64,000 nt of DNA from Deltaproteobacteria bacterium (lineage in GTDB: Bacteria; Desulfobacterota; Desulfobaccia; Desulfobaccales; 0-14-0-80-60-11), in contig JASEFS010000001.1 in the NCBI GenBank assembly GCA_030018495.1, forward strand, positions 97,285-161,284, written 5' to 3'. Of this stretch, positions 8,849 to 18,654 are shown piece by piece; position 1 is the first letter of the stretch; every line of letters starts with the position of its first letter. The translations under genes were made by a program, and so were the position numbers. Below the pieces are notes generated by a model, which worked only from the letters and a program-made list of their open reading frames with translations, had not been told where the DNA came from and did no database searches.

Positions 8849-10813
8849 ATGGCAACTATTAGCAGGCCATCCGAAGCTCTGAAAATTATTGGGAAAATTC
8901 CCGACAAAGTCTATTTTGCCATTGTCGATAGCGTAATGCTGGCCATAGCCGTCTATTTGAGCTTTGTTTTACGTCTGGAAACCTTTGATGTATCGAGTTT
9001 CGAAATGGTAATTTTGATTTTGACCGCATCTTTGTCCTGCATCAACCCGTTAGTCTTTCGAGTTACCGGTGTTTATTCCATTGTCTGGCGTTACTCTTCG
9101 ATTGAAGAAATGCTGAAGTTGATTGCCTCAGTGACACTTGCGGTCCTGTTGGCCTGCATTGTCACCGTGTTCATCGGCGTTCTGCATCCGGACAATTATT
9201 TTCTCCCCCGCTCTATTCCCTTTATTCTTCTTTCTGTTGCCATACCCTTGATTGTTTATCCCCGGGCCATCATGCGAATAGTCGCCATTTGGCAAATTAG
9301 AAGACAAAACCATAACAATGGGGCCCACAAGAAAACCTTAATAATCGGAGCAGGGAGCGCGGGCTCGCTCATCATGCGAGAGATCCGTCTGAATCCCCAG
9401 TTGAGTCTGGATATTATCGGGTTCCTGGACGATGACCCGGCAAAAGACCGTCAGTTTATCCACGGCAAAATGGTTCTTGGCGACCTGAAGAGTATTAAGG
9501 AAGTGGTAGAAACCTACCAAGTCGAGCAAGTTATCATTGCAATGCCGACTGCTCCGGGCAGAGCGGTCCGGAAGATTGTCGATTTCTGCAACAACGCCAA
9601 TCTGCCTGTCAAAGTTATGCCTGGCATTTATGAGCTGCTGAACGGCAACGTGAGCGTCAACAGCCTGAGGCCGGTTCAAATTGAAGACTTGCTGCGTCGA
9701 GAAATGGTACAAACCAATGTCTCAAGCACGGCAGGGATCATCAAAGGAAAGCGCATTCTGGTCAGCGGCGCCGGCGGGTCTATCGGCAGTGAGTTGTGCC
9801 GCCAAATCTGGCGGTTGGATCCTGAGATGCTTATTTTGCTGGGACACGGAGAAAATAGCATTTTTAACATTCATAATGAATTGCAGGAGTCTTGGCACCG
9901 ATCTGGTCAGAAGAACATCGGCGCGAGATTGCAGCCAGTGATTGCGGATGTTCGCTTCCCAGAAAGACTCCGTGCCGTTTTTGAGGAATTTCATCCGGAA
10001 ATTGTTTTCCATACTGCCGCCCATAAACACGTGCCCCTCATGGAGATCAACCCGGGAGAGGCCGTTATCAACAACGTGCTGGGAACCCATTATCTCCTGG
10101 AAACCTGCCAATCTTTTTGGGTCGAGCGATTTTTGCTGATATCCACTGACAAGGCGGTGAGGCCTGCCAGCATTATGGGAGCTACCAAGAGATTGGCCGA
10201 GCTGCTGGTGCAGAGAGCTGCAGCAACCAGCCAAAAACCTTATGTTTGCGTCAGATTCGGCAATGTCTTAGGCAGCCGGGGAAGCGTTTTATTGAAATTT
10301 AAAGAACAACTGGCTATGGGGGGCCCGCTAACCATCACCCACCCGGACATGGAGCGCTACTTTATGACCATCCCGGAGGCCGTGCATCTGGTCATCCAGG
10401 CTGCATCCCTGGGAAAAGGCGGTGAAGTTTTTGTCCTTGATATGGGTGAGCCGGTGAAAATTGTCGATCTGGCCAAAGACCTTATAAAACTTTCGGGAAA
10501 AGTGCCGGGCCGGGACATTGATATCGTGTTCACCGGGGTGCGGCCGGGCGAGAAACTTCGGGAAGAGCTCTTCTTGCCAAGCGAAGACTATCATCACACG
10601 CAGCATCCCAAAATTTATGTTGCTGAGGCCGATCGATGCTCCCAGTCTATGTTGCATGATTTGATGGAGGAATTGCGTGATTCCGCGCTGGTGAATGACC
10701 AGGAACGCATGAAGAGTCTTTTCTTTAAGCTGATACCAGACCTCCACCTTTGCAACCTGAAGGCAGTAAATTACGAGCAAAGCTTTGCAGGCCACGGTCA
10801 AGCTGCCTCATAG
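8849..10813 (+). CDS. membrane NDP-sugar 4,6-dehydratase (PglF/WbpM/CapD class)
   Basis: A 654-residue protein with four N-terminal membrane helices (residues ~20-140), a first nucleotide-binding domain (LIIGAGSAGSLIMREI) and a C-terminal SDR domain beginning GKRILVSGAGGSIGSE. The active-site region STDKAVRPASIMGATKRLAE has Met where classical SDRs have Tyr, as in PglF-type UDP-GlcNAc C4,6-dehydratases. It produces the UDP-4-keto-6-deoxy sugar in the inner membrane, the substrate for the aminotransferase upstream. Length is normal for the class. The GC content is lower than in genes further right, like the aminotransferase before it. Confidence 0.92.
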   Translation: MATISRPSEALKIIGKIPDKVYFAIVDSVMLAIAVYLSFVLRLETFDVSSFEMVILILTASLSCINPLVFRVTGVYSIVWRYSSIEEMLKLIASVTLAVLLACIVTVFIGVLHPDNYFLPRSIPFILLSVAIPLIVYPRAIMRIVAIWQIRRQNHNNGAHKKTLIIGAGSAGSLIMREIRLNPQLSLDIIGFLDDDPAKDRQFIHGKMVLGDLKSIKEVVETYQVEQVIIAMPTAPGRAVRKIVDFCNNANLPVKVMPGIYELLNGNVSVNSLRPVQIEDLLRREMVQTNVSSTAGIIKGKRILVSGAGGSIGSELCRQIWRLDPEMLILLGHGENSIFNIHNELQESWHRSGQKNIGARLQPVIADVRFPERLRAVFEEFHPEIVFHTAAHKHVPLMEINPGEAVINNVLGTHYLLETCQSFWVERFLLISTDKAVRPASIMGATKRLAELLVQRAAATSQKPYVCVRFGNVLGSRGSVLLKFKEQLAMGGPLTITHPDMERYFMTIPEAVHLVIQAASLGKGGEVFVLDMGEPVKIVDLAKDLIKLSGKVPGRDIDIVFTGVRPGEKLREELFLPSEDYHHTQHPKIYVAEADRCSQSMLHDLMEELRDSALVNDQERMKSLFFKLIPDLHLCNLKAVNYEQSFAGHGQAAS

Positions 10814-10814
10814 T

Positions 10815-12167
10815 ATGCGGATTCAAGAGACTCCTCTACCCTCCGATATCGGCATTCAAGAGGAGTTTTATCCCGACTCCGCCCGGGGGCTTTCCCTTCG
10901 TTGCAACTTTCTCTGGACCCTGGCCGGCAACGTGGTCTATGCCGCCTGCCAGTGGGGCATGCTGGTGGTCCTGGCCAAGCTGGGCAGCCCGGAGATGGTG
11001 GGCCAGTTCGCTTTGGGACTGGCCATCACCGCGCCGATTTTTATGTTCAGCAATCTCCAACTCCGCGCGGTTCAGGCCACGGATGCCCGCCGGGAATATC
11101 TCTTCGGCCACTATCTGGCTTTGCGGCTGTTGACCGTTATTCTGGCTTTCCTGGTTATCGGCGGCATCACGGGATTGAGTTCTTATAGCTGGGGCACCAA
11201 ACTGGTCATCCTGGCCGTAGGTCTGGCCAAGGCTTTTGAGGCCGTCAGCGATGTGTTCTACGGTTTGTTTCAGCAGCATGAAAGATTGGACCGCATTGCC
11301 ACTTCCATGATGATTAAGGGGCCTTTGTCCCTGGCGGCCCTGGGATCGGTTTTCTACCTCACCGGGAGTATGTTCTGGGGCGCCTTGGGTTTGGTAGCGG
11401 CCTGGGCCGTGGTCTTGCTGGCTTATGATATGTATCGCGGCGCCCAAATATTGGCTGTCGCCGCATCGAATTCCGGAAGAAATACCTCCCCCCTGGTTCG
11501 GCGCCGCCTGGTTCTCCAACTCCCCTGGGAGCCTGCCACCCTAAGCCGCCTCGCTTGGCTGGCCTTGCCCTTGGGATTTGTCATGATGGTGATCTCCCTA
11601 AAAACCAACATCCCCCGGTACTTTATCGAGCACTATCTGGGAGAGCGGCAGTTGGGGATTTTCGCGGCTATGGCCTATTTTATGATGGCCGGAAAGCAGG
11701 TGGTAGGCGCTCTGGGGCAGTCGGCCACCCCTCGCTTGGCCAAATACTACGCCGCCGGGCGCAAAGGAGCGATGTTCACGCTCCTGGTCAAGCTGATGCT
11801 TCTCGGCGGCCTGTTGGGTGTGGCCGGGGTGCTTGTCGCTCTGATGGCCGGCAAGGAAATCCTTACCCTGGTCTATCGGGCCGAATATGCCGAAAAGGCC
11901 GGGGTCCTGGCGTGGCTGATGGCGGCCGCCGGCATTTACTATATCGGAGTCTTTTTGGGCTTTGGGATGACCGCGGCCCGTTACTTTCGCATTCAGGCCC
12001 CTTTGAATGCAGTCACTTTGCTCCTTATTACCGGTGTTTCGGCGCTGCTGATTCCCCGCTATGGTCTGGTGGGGGCCGCCTGGGTCGCCTGTGTTGTTTA
12101 TACCGTGGAAATTCCTCTGAAAGCCTGGATCATGGCCCACGCCTTCAAACATTTCCCCGTTAATTGA
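10815..12167 (+). CDS. oligosaccharide flippase (Wzx/MOP family)
   Basis: A ~450-residue protein with about 12-14 hydrophobic segments and few charged loops, typical of Wzx/RfbX flippases that move undecaprenyl-linked repeat units across the inner membrane. The N-terminal GNVVYAACQWGMLVVLAKLGSP and the VGQFALGLAITAPIFMFSNLQLR stretch fit the family. I chose ATG 10815, one base after the previous stop; an upstream in-frame ATG at 10785 would overlap the dehydratase. It works with the Wzy/WaaL-like protein at 14269 and the Wza/Wzc pair, giving a complete Wzx/Wzy-type pathway apart from the initiating phosphoglycosyltransferase, which is not in the window. Confidence 0.88.
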   Translation: MRIQETPLPSDIGIQEEFYPDSARGLSLRCNFLWTLAGNVVYAACQWGMLVVLAKLGSPEMVGQFALGLAITAPIFMFSNLQLRAVQATDARREYLFGHYLALRLLTVILAFLVIGGITGLSSYSWGTKLVILAVGLAKAFEAVSDVFYGLFQQHERLDRIATSMMIKGPLSLAALGSVFYLTGSMFWGALGLVAAWAVVLLAYDMYRGAQILAVAASNSGRNTSPLVRRRLVLQLPWEPATLSRLAWLALPLGFVMMVISLKTNIPRYFIEHYLGERQLGIFAAMAYFMMAGKQVVGALGQSATPRLAKYYAAGRKGAMFTLLVKLMLLGGLLGVAGVLVALMAGKEILTLVYRAEYAEKAGVLAWLMAAAGIYYIGVFLGFGMTAARYFRIQAPLNAVTLLLITGVSALLIPRYGLVGAAWVACVVYTVEIPLKAWIMAHAFKHFPVN

Positions 12168-12185
12168 TCGAAATAAAAAGCTTAA

Positions 12186-13343
12186 ATGAACTTATTGCAT
12201 CTGAGTTCGCCCGTGCGCATTCTCCAGGTTGTCGGAGGAATGAACCTGGGGGGCGTGGAAACCTGGCTGCTGCAAGTCTTGCGAAATATTGACAGAGAAC
12301 GCTTCCAGATTGACCTGCTGGTCCATACGGAGGAGGAGTGCGTCTATGATGAGGAAGTGCGGGCTCTGGGCTGCCGGATTCTCCCTTGCTTGCATCCCCG
12401 CCAGCCGTGGACTTACGCCCGCAATTTCCACCGCCTGGTCCGGGAATGCGGCCCCTACGATATCATTCACAGCCATGTTTTCCGCTTCAGCGGCTTTATT
12501 ATGCGACTGGCGGCTGCTGCCGGCATTCCGGTGCGCATCGCTCACAGTCGCAGCTCGGCGGAGAACCGCAACCTGACCATATGGCGGCAGGGCTACAATT
12601 TCCTGATGAGTTCCTGGCTGGCAGGATACTCCACCCATCTCCTGGCGGTCTCCCGTGATGCGGCCCTGGGGCTGTACGGCCCCGGTGGCCTCAACGACTC
12701 CAAGCTCTTTCTGGCGCCTTCAGCCATTGATTTCACCCCGTTTCAAGAAAACTGTTCAAGCGGGGAGATCAGAGACGGCCTGTCTTTGCCTCTGGACGCC
12801 AAGGTGGTGGGGCATGTGGGCAGGTTTACGGAAGCCAAGAACCATGATTTTGTCATCGAAGTAGCTCGGATTCTTTGCCAGCGGCGGCCAAATCTTCAAT
12901 TTGTGCTGGTGGGTGAAGGGCCGTCCCGGACTGTATGCATGGAACGGGTGGAGAAAATGGGACTGGCCCCGCGGTTCAAGTTTACCGGGGCCCGCCGGGA
13001 CGTGCCGCGGCTCATGAAGGGGGCCATGGACCTGTTGCTCTTTCCCTCTAAATGGGAGGGCCTTCCCCGCGTAGTACTGGAAGCCCAGGCCGCCGGCTTG
13101 CCCTGCGTTATTTCAGATGTCATTTCCGAGGAGGTGGAAGTGGTGCAGCCGCTGGTGCGGCGCCTCTCCTTGAAGCAGCCCCCCGCAGACTGGGCCGAGG
13201 CCGTCCTGGCCGCCCTTGATAATCCCCCGCCGGTCAGCCCCCATGATGCCTTTGCTGCCATGCAGGGCAGCCGGTTCAGTATGGCTGGCAATGTCAAGCT
13301 CCTGGAGAGCCTTTATTTGCAAGCCTTAACGGAGCGCCGATGA
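12186..13343 (+). CDS. glycosyltransferase family 4
   Basis: A 385-residue GT-B enzyme. The acceptor domain begins VRILQVVGGMNLGGVETWLLQ, the usual GG-E loop. The donor domain contains VGHVGRFTEAKNHDFVIE and the nucleotide-sugar site LFPSKWEGLPRVVLEAQAAGLPCVIS with the E-x7-E motif. It adds one sugar to the lipid-linked repeat unit at the cytoplasmic face; donor and acceptor cannot be predicted. It starts 18 bases after the flippase and overlaps the next gene by four bases (ATGA), indicating translational coupling. Confidence 0.9.
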   Translation: MNLLHLSSPVRILQVVGGMNLGGVETWLLQVLRNIDRERFQIDLLVHTEEECVYDEEVRALGCRILPCLHPRQPWTYARNFHRLVRECGPYDIIHSHVFRFSGFIMRLAAAAGIPVRIAHSRSSAENRNLTIWRQGYNFLMSSWLAGYSTHLLAVSRDAALGLYGPGGLNDSKLFLAPSAIDFTPFQENCSSGEIRDGLSLPLDAKVVGHVGRFTEAKNHDFVIEVARILCQRRPNLQFVLVGEGPSRTVCMERVEKMGLAPRFKFTGARRDVPRLMKGAMDLLLFPSKWEGLPRVVLEAQAAGLPCVISDVISEEVEVVQPLVRRLSLKQPPADWAEAVLAALDNPPPVSPHDAFAAMQGSRFSMAGNVKLLESLYLQALTERR

Positions 13344-14215
13344 ATCCTCCGGTATCTGTAATCATGGCAGCCTATAACGCCGAAAAAACCATAGGCGCGG
13401 CCATTCGCTCCATCCTGGGACAGACTCACCAAAACCTGGAGCTCATCATCGTGGACGATGCTTCCCGGGATCGGACCGTAGAAGTCATCCATTCATTCTC
13501 CGATCCACGTTTGGTGCTACTACGTAACAGAGCTAATATTAAGCAGGGGCTTTCTCGGAATATTGCTATTGACGCCGCCAAGGGGGAATTCATTGCCGTC
13601 ATAGATGCCGACGATCTGAGCCTGCCCACCCGCCTGCAAAAACAGGTGGAATTTTTAGTCTCACATCCCGAAGTGGATGTCGTAGGCAGCAACTCTTATC
13701 TCTTCAATGACTCCGGAGCTATCCTGGGCGGATTGGTAAATAAGGGGCAAACCCACCAGGAATTGACTGCCAGGATAGACCGTAAGATTCCCCTGACTCA
13801 CCCAACCATTATGGGGCGGGCGGAGTGGTTTCGAAAATACCGCTATCGGCAATATCCGCGCTCACAGGATCGGGACCTTTTTCTTCGTTCCTACCGGCAC
13901 AGTACCTTCGCGAATACTCCGCTGTTTTTGTATGCGTATCGTGATCCGGGGAAGCTGTCAATGAGAAAACTGGTTCTGGCCAGTTGGACCAATCTAGTAA
14001 TTCGACTGCGACATCGGCGGGAATATGGATTGCCGGTTTACTCGGTTCTCGCTTCTCCCCTTTTGATGGGGGGTAAATGGTTTTACTGGGGGCTCCTAGC
14101 CTTGCGAGGCCAGAGCCTCTTCGCTCTCCCCTGCCAAAAACTTGAAAATAACCAACGAGTTGAGGCCGACCAGGCTTGGATTTGGCATTGTTTGGGGATA
14201 AGCTCGCAAATTTAA
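13340..14215 (+). CDS. glycosyltransferase family 2
   Basis: A 291-residue GT-A enzyme with a classic N-terminus, VSVIMAAYNAEKTIGAAIRS, the nucleotide-binding VDDASRDRT and the metal-binding DxD in IAVIDADDLSLPTR. The catalytic domain ends near residue 230. A hydrophobic C-terminal stretch may associate with the membrane. The ATGA overlap with the GT4 gene shows co-expression. It is one of three glycosyltransferases in the locus, so with the initiating sugar the repeat unit may contain about four residues (inference). Confidence 0.9.
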   Translation: MNPPVSVIMAAYNAEKTIGAAIRSILGQTHQNLELIIVDDASRDRTVEVIHSFSDPRLVLLRNRANIKQGLSRNIAIDAAKGEFIAVIDADDLSLPTRLQKQVEFLVSHPEVDVVGSNSYLFNDSGAILGGLVNKGQTHQELTARIDRKIPLTHPTIMGRAEWFRKYRYRQYPRSQDRDLFLRSYRHSTFANTPLFLYAYRDPGKLSMRKLVLASWTNLVIRLRHRREYGLPVYSVLASPLLMGGKWFYWGLLALRGQSLFALPCQKLENNQRVEADQAWIWHCLGISSQI

Positions 14216-14268
14216 AAACATACCAATCAAAATTCCCAAACTCTTATTCTAAATAAACAAGGCCCGGA

Positions 14269-15588
14269 ATGTTAAGGACACAGGAAATAGTTAACCCACA
14301 TCGTTTCCAGGTCTTGCGAGACGCCAGGAAAGTACCTGTTATCAAAGGCTTATGGCTCCTGGAAGGCATGCTCATCCTGACAATGGGTCTCCTGCCGGTA
14401 TATATGTTCCCTTCCGGGGGCCCCCAGTTGGTAGACGGTCCCCTGCTCATCCTGCTGACGGTTCATTTCCTCTGGCGCAGAGGTGCCCCTCCTGGCTTGC
14501 GGAAGAATATCACCTTATTGCTGCCCTTTATTATTTGGGCTGCCTTGGTAAACCTGGGTTACTTTCTTCTCCATACCTCCGACTATCTTCCCCTGTTAAA
14601 GAGCGCTGAGCTTTTCTATACCTTCATGATATTTTCGGCATTTTCCTGCTGGTTTCGTGATGTAGTGAAAGCGAAAGAAATCGCCTTTCTCTATGCCGGC
14701 ACCTTCCTGTCCATCATATTGATCTTCATGGTCAAAGGGTACAGCGAAGAGGTTTTCAGGTCAGCCCTTTCCTTCAACAATCCCAACCAACTGGGCTATT
14801 ATGCGCTTTTTCTGGCCTGCCTGGCGGGCCTGTTAATGCATTGGAAGGAGAAAGAAGGGGGCGGCAAAGTCATTTATTTCTGGTGCGACTTTCTCATCTT
14901 CTCGCTGGCCCACCTTTTGATGCTTCTGTCACTGTCCCGCGGCGCGCTTGCCGCAATCTTACTCATTGATCTATGGATCTTGCCCAGATTGACCAAAAAG
15001 ATAACGATCTTTTTCCTGCCTCTGCTAACTCTGTCATTAATCAGCGCAGCCTGGCAGCCGGAAATTATTCAGGAGAAGCTGGCCGGGCGCCCGGGAAAAA
15101 GCATGGAGGCTGGGGAGGTCACTCAAGATTTGTCCCAACGTGTTATTCACCAACTTTCCATTATGGAAGGGTTTCATTACTTGATAGGCCGGGGAGGGGT
15201 AAGTCTCACCTGGAAAGACAAAGCAGACAATATAGGGGAGGTCCACAACATCTTCGGCGAAGTGTTCCGATGTTATGGCCTCATCGGTTTGGGGCTCTTC
15301 TGCGTCTGGCTCATCCTAATGGTGTGGCGCAGTCGTGTGGTGCCTGGCGGACTATATATCTGGGCAGCCTTGATACTTTATAACATGTCGCATTACGGCC
15401 TGCGCTTCCGCTCTTTCTGGATTTTGCTGGCTTTATTGAATGCCATGATTTACCTGGAAAGCAGGAGAAACAACAAAAACATGGAATTTGTTGCCAATGC
15501 GAGGAGGAGAGCTATTGAGGAAGAAATGATTAAAAAGCGTAAGCTATGGGCGCTTACCCGGTCCAGCCCTCCTGCTGCTAAAGTTTGA
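14269..15588 (+). CDS. O-antigen polymerase/ligase-like membrane protein (Wzy/WaaL family)
   Basis: A 439-residue polytopic protein with ~10-12 predicted helices and one large periplasmic loop around residues 270-330. The loop contains REVIHQL-like and GVSLTWKDKADNIGEVHNIFGEVF segments, with the H-N pair seen in the Wzy_C/O-antigen ligase domain. LSLSRGALAA before the loop matches the family 'lt-SRga'. It probably polymerises the repeat units in the periplasm; a ligase role is the alternative. The C-terminal ~50 residues are basic and cytoplasmic. The stop overlaps a possible TTG start of the next gene. Confidence 0.82.
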   Translation: MLRTQEIVNPHRFQVLRDARKVPVIKGLWLLEGMLILTMGLLPVYMFPSGGPQLVDGPLLILLTVHFLWRRGAPPGLRKNITLLLPFIIWAALVNLGYFLLHTSDYLPLLKSAELFYTFMIFSAFSCWFRDVVKAKEIAFLYAGTFLSIILIFMVKGYSEEVFRSALSFNNPNQLGYYALFLACLAGLLMHWKEKEGGGKVIYFWCDFLIFSLAHLLMLLSLSRGALAAILLIDLWILPRLTKKITIFFLPLLTLSLISAAWQPEIIQEKLAGRPGKSMEAGEVTQDLSQRVIHQLSIMEGFHYLIGRGGVSLTWKDKADNIGEVHNIFGEVFRCYGLIGLGLFCVWLILMVWRSRVVPGGLYIWAALILYNMSHYGLRFRSFWILLALLNAMIYLESRRNNKNMEFVANARRRAIEEEMIKKRKLWALTRSSPPAAKV

Positions 15589-15599
15589 TCGAGGCTGCG

Positions 15600-16781
15600 A
15601 TGCTTTTAATTCATGTCACCACAGTCCCGGAAACTTTCTGGCTTTTGCACGGTCAGATTTCTTATATGAAGAAGCGCGGCTTCGCGGTGCAAGGGGTGTC
15701 TTCTCCTGGGGAACCGCTCCAACAAACCAGGGATAGAGAGAAAATCCCTATGCACATAGTCAAGATGAGCCGCCGCATCACCCCTGGTGCAGATATGACG
15801 GCCTTGGCTAAACTTTTTCACCTGTTCCGGAGCCTGCAGCCGGCCATTGTCCACGCCCATACTCCTAAAGGTGGCCTTTTGGGAGTTATGGCCGCCAGGC
15901 TTGCCCGAGTCCCCGTAGTTATTTATGGCCTGCGGGGGTTGCCTTTTATTACCGCCTCAGGCTGGAAACGCCGAGTGTTACGCTTTTCAGAGGCCGTGGC
16001 CTGTCGTCTGGCCCACCGGGTAATCGCGAACAGCAAGGCGAATCTTCAGGCGGTGGTGACAAGAGGGTTGTGCCCTTCGGAAAAGATCTTTGTCCCGGCA
16101 GCCGGCAGCAGCAACGGGGTGGATGCCAGGGATAGATTTAACCCTCATAAAAAACCGAAAGAAATTCGGGAACAAATCAGGCGGCAACATCGCCTTCCGC
16201 TTGAAGCTTTGGTCCTGGGTTTCGTGGGCAGGGTTGTGAAGGAAAAAGGCATCGTTGAGTTGGAGGCTGCCTGGCAAGGTTTGCGGGAACGGTTCAGCCA
16301 CCTTTATCTACTGCTGGTAGGTCCGACTGAGCCCCAGGACCCGGTGCCGGCTGCGGTGTTGGCCCGTCTCCGCCAAGACCAGCGAGTTCGCTTCACGGAA
16401 AGAGTTATGGACGCCGCCCCGTTCTATATGGCGATGGATATATTGACCTTGCCCACCTATCGGGAGGGTTTCCCCAACACCCCCCTGGAAGCTGCGGCCA
16501 TGGAAATCCCGGTGGTGGCCACCGATGTGGACGGCTGTCCGGAAGCGGTGCAGGATAATGTTACCGGCCTGCTGGTGCCGCCCCGGGACAGCCTGGCGCT
16601 GGCTCACGCCATTCAAGCTCTCATAGTTGACCCGGAAAAACGCACCAAAATGGGCCGGGCCGGGAGAGCGAGGGTGCTGCGGGACTTCCGGCCCGAGGTT
16701 ATCTGGCAGCAATTATATGAGCACTATCTGGATCTGCTCAAATCCGCTCAATTGCCGTTGCCTCATAGAATTCCCACCTGA
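15600..16781 (+). CDS. glycosyltransferase family 4 (PglA/CapM-like)
   Basis: The N-terminal domain has the hallmark IVHAHTPKGGLLGVMAARLARVP and YGLRGLPF of the PglA/WcfN-like GT4 group. The C-terminal domain has GFVGRVVKEKGIVELEAAW and TYREGFPNTPLEAAAMEIPVVATD, including the E-x7-E pair. Members add a HexNAc to a lipid-linked amino sugar, which fits the dehydratase/aminotransferase pair upstream. ATG 15600 begins right at MLLIHVTTVPETF. A TTG at 15585 overlapping the previous stop would add five residues. This is the last + strand gene of the polysaccharide locus; the next genes are convergent. Confidence 0.88.
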   Translation: MLLIHVTTVPETFWLLHGQISYMKKRGFAVQGVSSPGEPLQQTRDREKIPMHIVKMSRRITPGADMTALAKLFHLFRSLQPAIVHAHTPKGGLLGVMAARLARVPVVIYGLRGLPFITASGWKRRVLRFSEAVACRLAHRVIANSKANLQAVVTRGLCPSEKIFVPAAGSSNGVDARDRFNPHKKPKEIREQIRRQHRLPLEALVLGFVGRVVKEKGIVELEAAWQGLRERFSHLYLLLVGPTEPQDPVPAAVLARLRQDQRVRFTERVMDAAPFYMAMDILTLPTYREGFPNTPLEAAAMEIPVVATDVDGCPEAVQDNVTGLLVPPRDSLALAHAIQALIVDPEKRTKMGRAGRARVLRDFRPEVIWQQLYEHYLDLLKSAQLPLPHRIPT

Positions 16782-16815
16782 ATTGGTCCCCCCGGATGCT
16801 GAAGAAAAGCTGCTG

Positions 16816-18495
16816 TTATCGGGCCTGCCAGACAGCGGGGATCGTTTTTTTCGCCCTTTCGTGATAATAGCCCGCCTTGGTGCACAGCCACTCCCCTGAA
16901 CCTGTCTTCAGACGAAAGACATCCCCCGGCAGGCCGTGGGTTTCCGGGGTGGGCGGACGTTCGCCCTCAATCACCCGGCCCCCCTCGTAGCGGTTGCCTT
17001 CCAGGCCATAGGTGGAAGAGAGAAAATTGCTCTTGGCCGGAATGACTACGTTGCGCTGCTCCAGGCGGTTTTCGGTGGGCCGGCCATAGCCCGTGATGTG
17101 CATGTACTTGCTGCTGTTGATCTTGACCCCGTCGATGAGAATATCGCAAAATGACCTGCCATAATTATCTGCAACCCCGGTCCAGGAGAAGGGCAGCGCC
17201 GCGGCGATGGTCAGTCCCCTTATCCGCCAATGACCGCCCCGCTTATACGTGCCGACTCCCACATCAAAATTTCCCGCTATCCTCCCCCCGGTGACCTCCA
17301 AAAAATTCTGGAGGTCAATGGCGTCCCAGCCTGTCAGGAGGCCATAATACTTGGTTCCGGGATGTCTCTGATGGGCCGCGTCCAGGCTGAAGGTGCAGTT
17401 AGCGAAGACTAATTTTTGGTTCGTCTCTTTGGAGCCGGAAAGATTCCAGGCGATAACGGGTGCGGCGCTGTGCCATTCGTAATCCTGCCGCTTGGTCCTG
17501 GCAGAGACAAAAAACTCGCAGCCCTGGAAAGTAACCTTGTAGGGATAAATGATTCGGTTTTCGGGCGCCACCCCGAACCGGCAATTGCTGAAGCGGGCGC
17601 TGGACTGCTTGGTGTAGAGGTGGAAGGGCGCTTCAGCTATGATGTTTTTGCCTTCCACCAGGGAGCCGTCCCTCACCCCTACGTCAAAATCGCCGTCTTC
17701 CAGGTTCAGGTTTTCCAAATAAACTTCCACCTTATAACTGTTGCCATACCCCGCGCCGTCCACCTCCACGTCAATGCCGGTGGGATCTATCCGGCCGCGG
17801 GTGGTGAGGTTTTTCACCGTTGCGATCGAGTGGCCGCCGGTTAGAGTGAAACCGCCCCGGAAGACGTTCTCCGCCAGGCAGTCCTTCATGATAACTTTGG
17901 TGTTGACATAGGCATGCAAGGCATCGCCCACGCCGTTGCGGAAAACGCAGTCCTCAACGATCGCATTCAGGCGCCCCGGACATTTGTTGTCCCCGGTCAG
18001 AAAAACCAGAGCAGCATGCTCCAGTTCGTGTTTTTGATAAGGCCCCTGAGTCTGGCTGCTGCCGTCAAAGGTCAGCCCCCGGATAATCAAAGGGCGGGAA
18101 TCGGTCTGTCCACAATATTTATACTTCTGGTTGCTGAAAGTTCTGATCCAGTGGGCGGCTTTCCGGCCGATTTTGTCCGTCAGGTAATCCGGCCTTTTAA
18201 TAGTGGCCCCATGGCCTTCGTAGGTGATGCCCTCTCTGATATTTACCGAAGTTACGATATAAGTTCCCGGGGGGAAGCTAATTTTTCCGCCCCCCTGGGC
18301 AAATACCCAATCCACCGCTTTCTGGATAGCCGCGGTATCATCCGTGACGCCGTCGCCTTTGGCGCCGAATCGACTTTCTTTAACGCTGACCGTGAGAACT
18401 TTTTCAGAGGCAGCCGGAAGGCATTGGGCCAATCCCGGAGAAACCACCAGCATTATCAAAGATGCGCAAATACCGGCCGATCTTCCTTTTGCCAT
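16816..18495 (-). CDS. secreted pectate-lyase-superfamily (beta-helix) protein
   Basis: A ~559-residue exported protein. The start at 18495 follows a gaggg RBS and gives a signal peptide (GRSAGICASLIMLVVSPGLAQC). A farther ATG at 18561 is in frame but adds a non-signal prefix. The domain begins FGAKGDGVTDDTAAIQKAVD, the Pectate_lyase_3/GH28-like entry motif, followed by GGGKISFPPGTYIVTS and repeated beta-helix rungs (around VEDCVFRNGVGDALH and MKDCLAENVFRGGFTLTGG). Catalytic residues cannot be assigned with confidence. Location beside the polysaccharide locus suggests a glycan lyase, hydrolase or epimerase acting on the cell's own polymer (inference). It is convergent with the last glycosyltransferase, with a 34-base gap and no clear hairpin. 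Confidence 0.8.
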   Translation of the reverse strand: MAKGRSAGICASLIMLVVSPGLAQCLPAASEKVLTVSVKESRFGAKGDGVTDDTAAIQKAVDWVFAQGGGKISFPPGTYIVTSVNIREGITYEGHGATIKRPDYLTDKIGRKAAHWIRTFSNQKYKYCGQTDSRPLIIRGLTFDGSSQTQGPYQKHELEHAALVFLTGDNKCPGRLNAIVEDCVFRNGVGDALHAYVNTKVIMKDCLAENVFRGGFTLTGGHSIATVKNLTTRGRIDPTGIDVEVDGAGYGNSYKVEVYLENLNLEDGDFDVGVRDGSLVEGKNIIAEAPFHLYTKQSSARFSNCRFGVAPENRIIYPYKVTFQGCEFFVSARTKRQDYEWHSAAPVIAWNLSGSKETNQKLVFANCTFSLDAAHQRHPGTKYYGLLTGWDAIDLQNFLEVTGGRIAGNFDVGVGTYKRGGHWRIRGLTIAAALPFSWTGVADNYGRSFCDILIDGVKINSSKYMHITGYGRPTENRLEQRNVVIPAKSNFLSSTYGLEGNRYEGGRVIEGERPPTPETHGLPGDVFRLKTGSGEWLCTKAGYYHERAKKTIPAVWQAR

Positions 18496-18654
18496 GGCCC
18501 TCGACTCCCTCGTTTCACCCAGGTCCTGAAGGCATTTTGCTTGACGTACCTGGGGCATCAATGCCCCTCTTTATTAATAAATCCCCCCAGAGGACGGTGC
18601 AACGCCCTTGTCAAAATTCCGGCGGGCACTGCCCGCCGTCCCCTAAACTTCGAA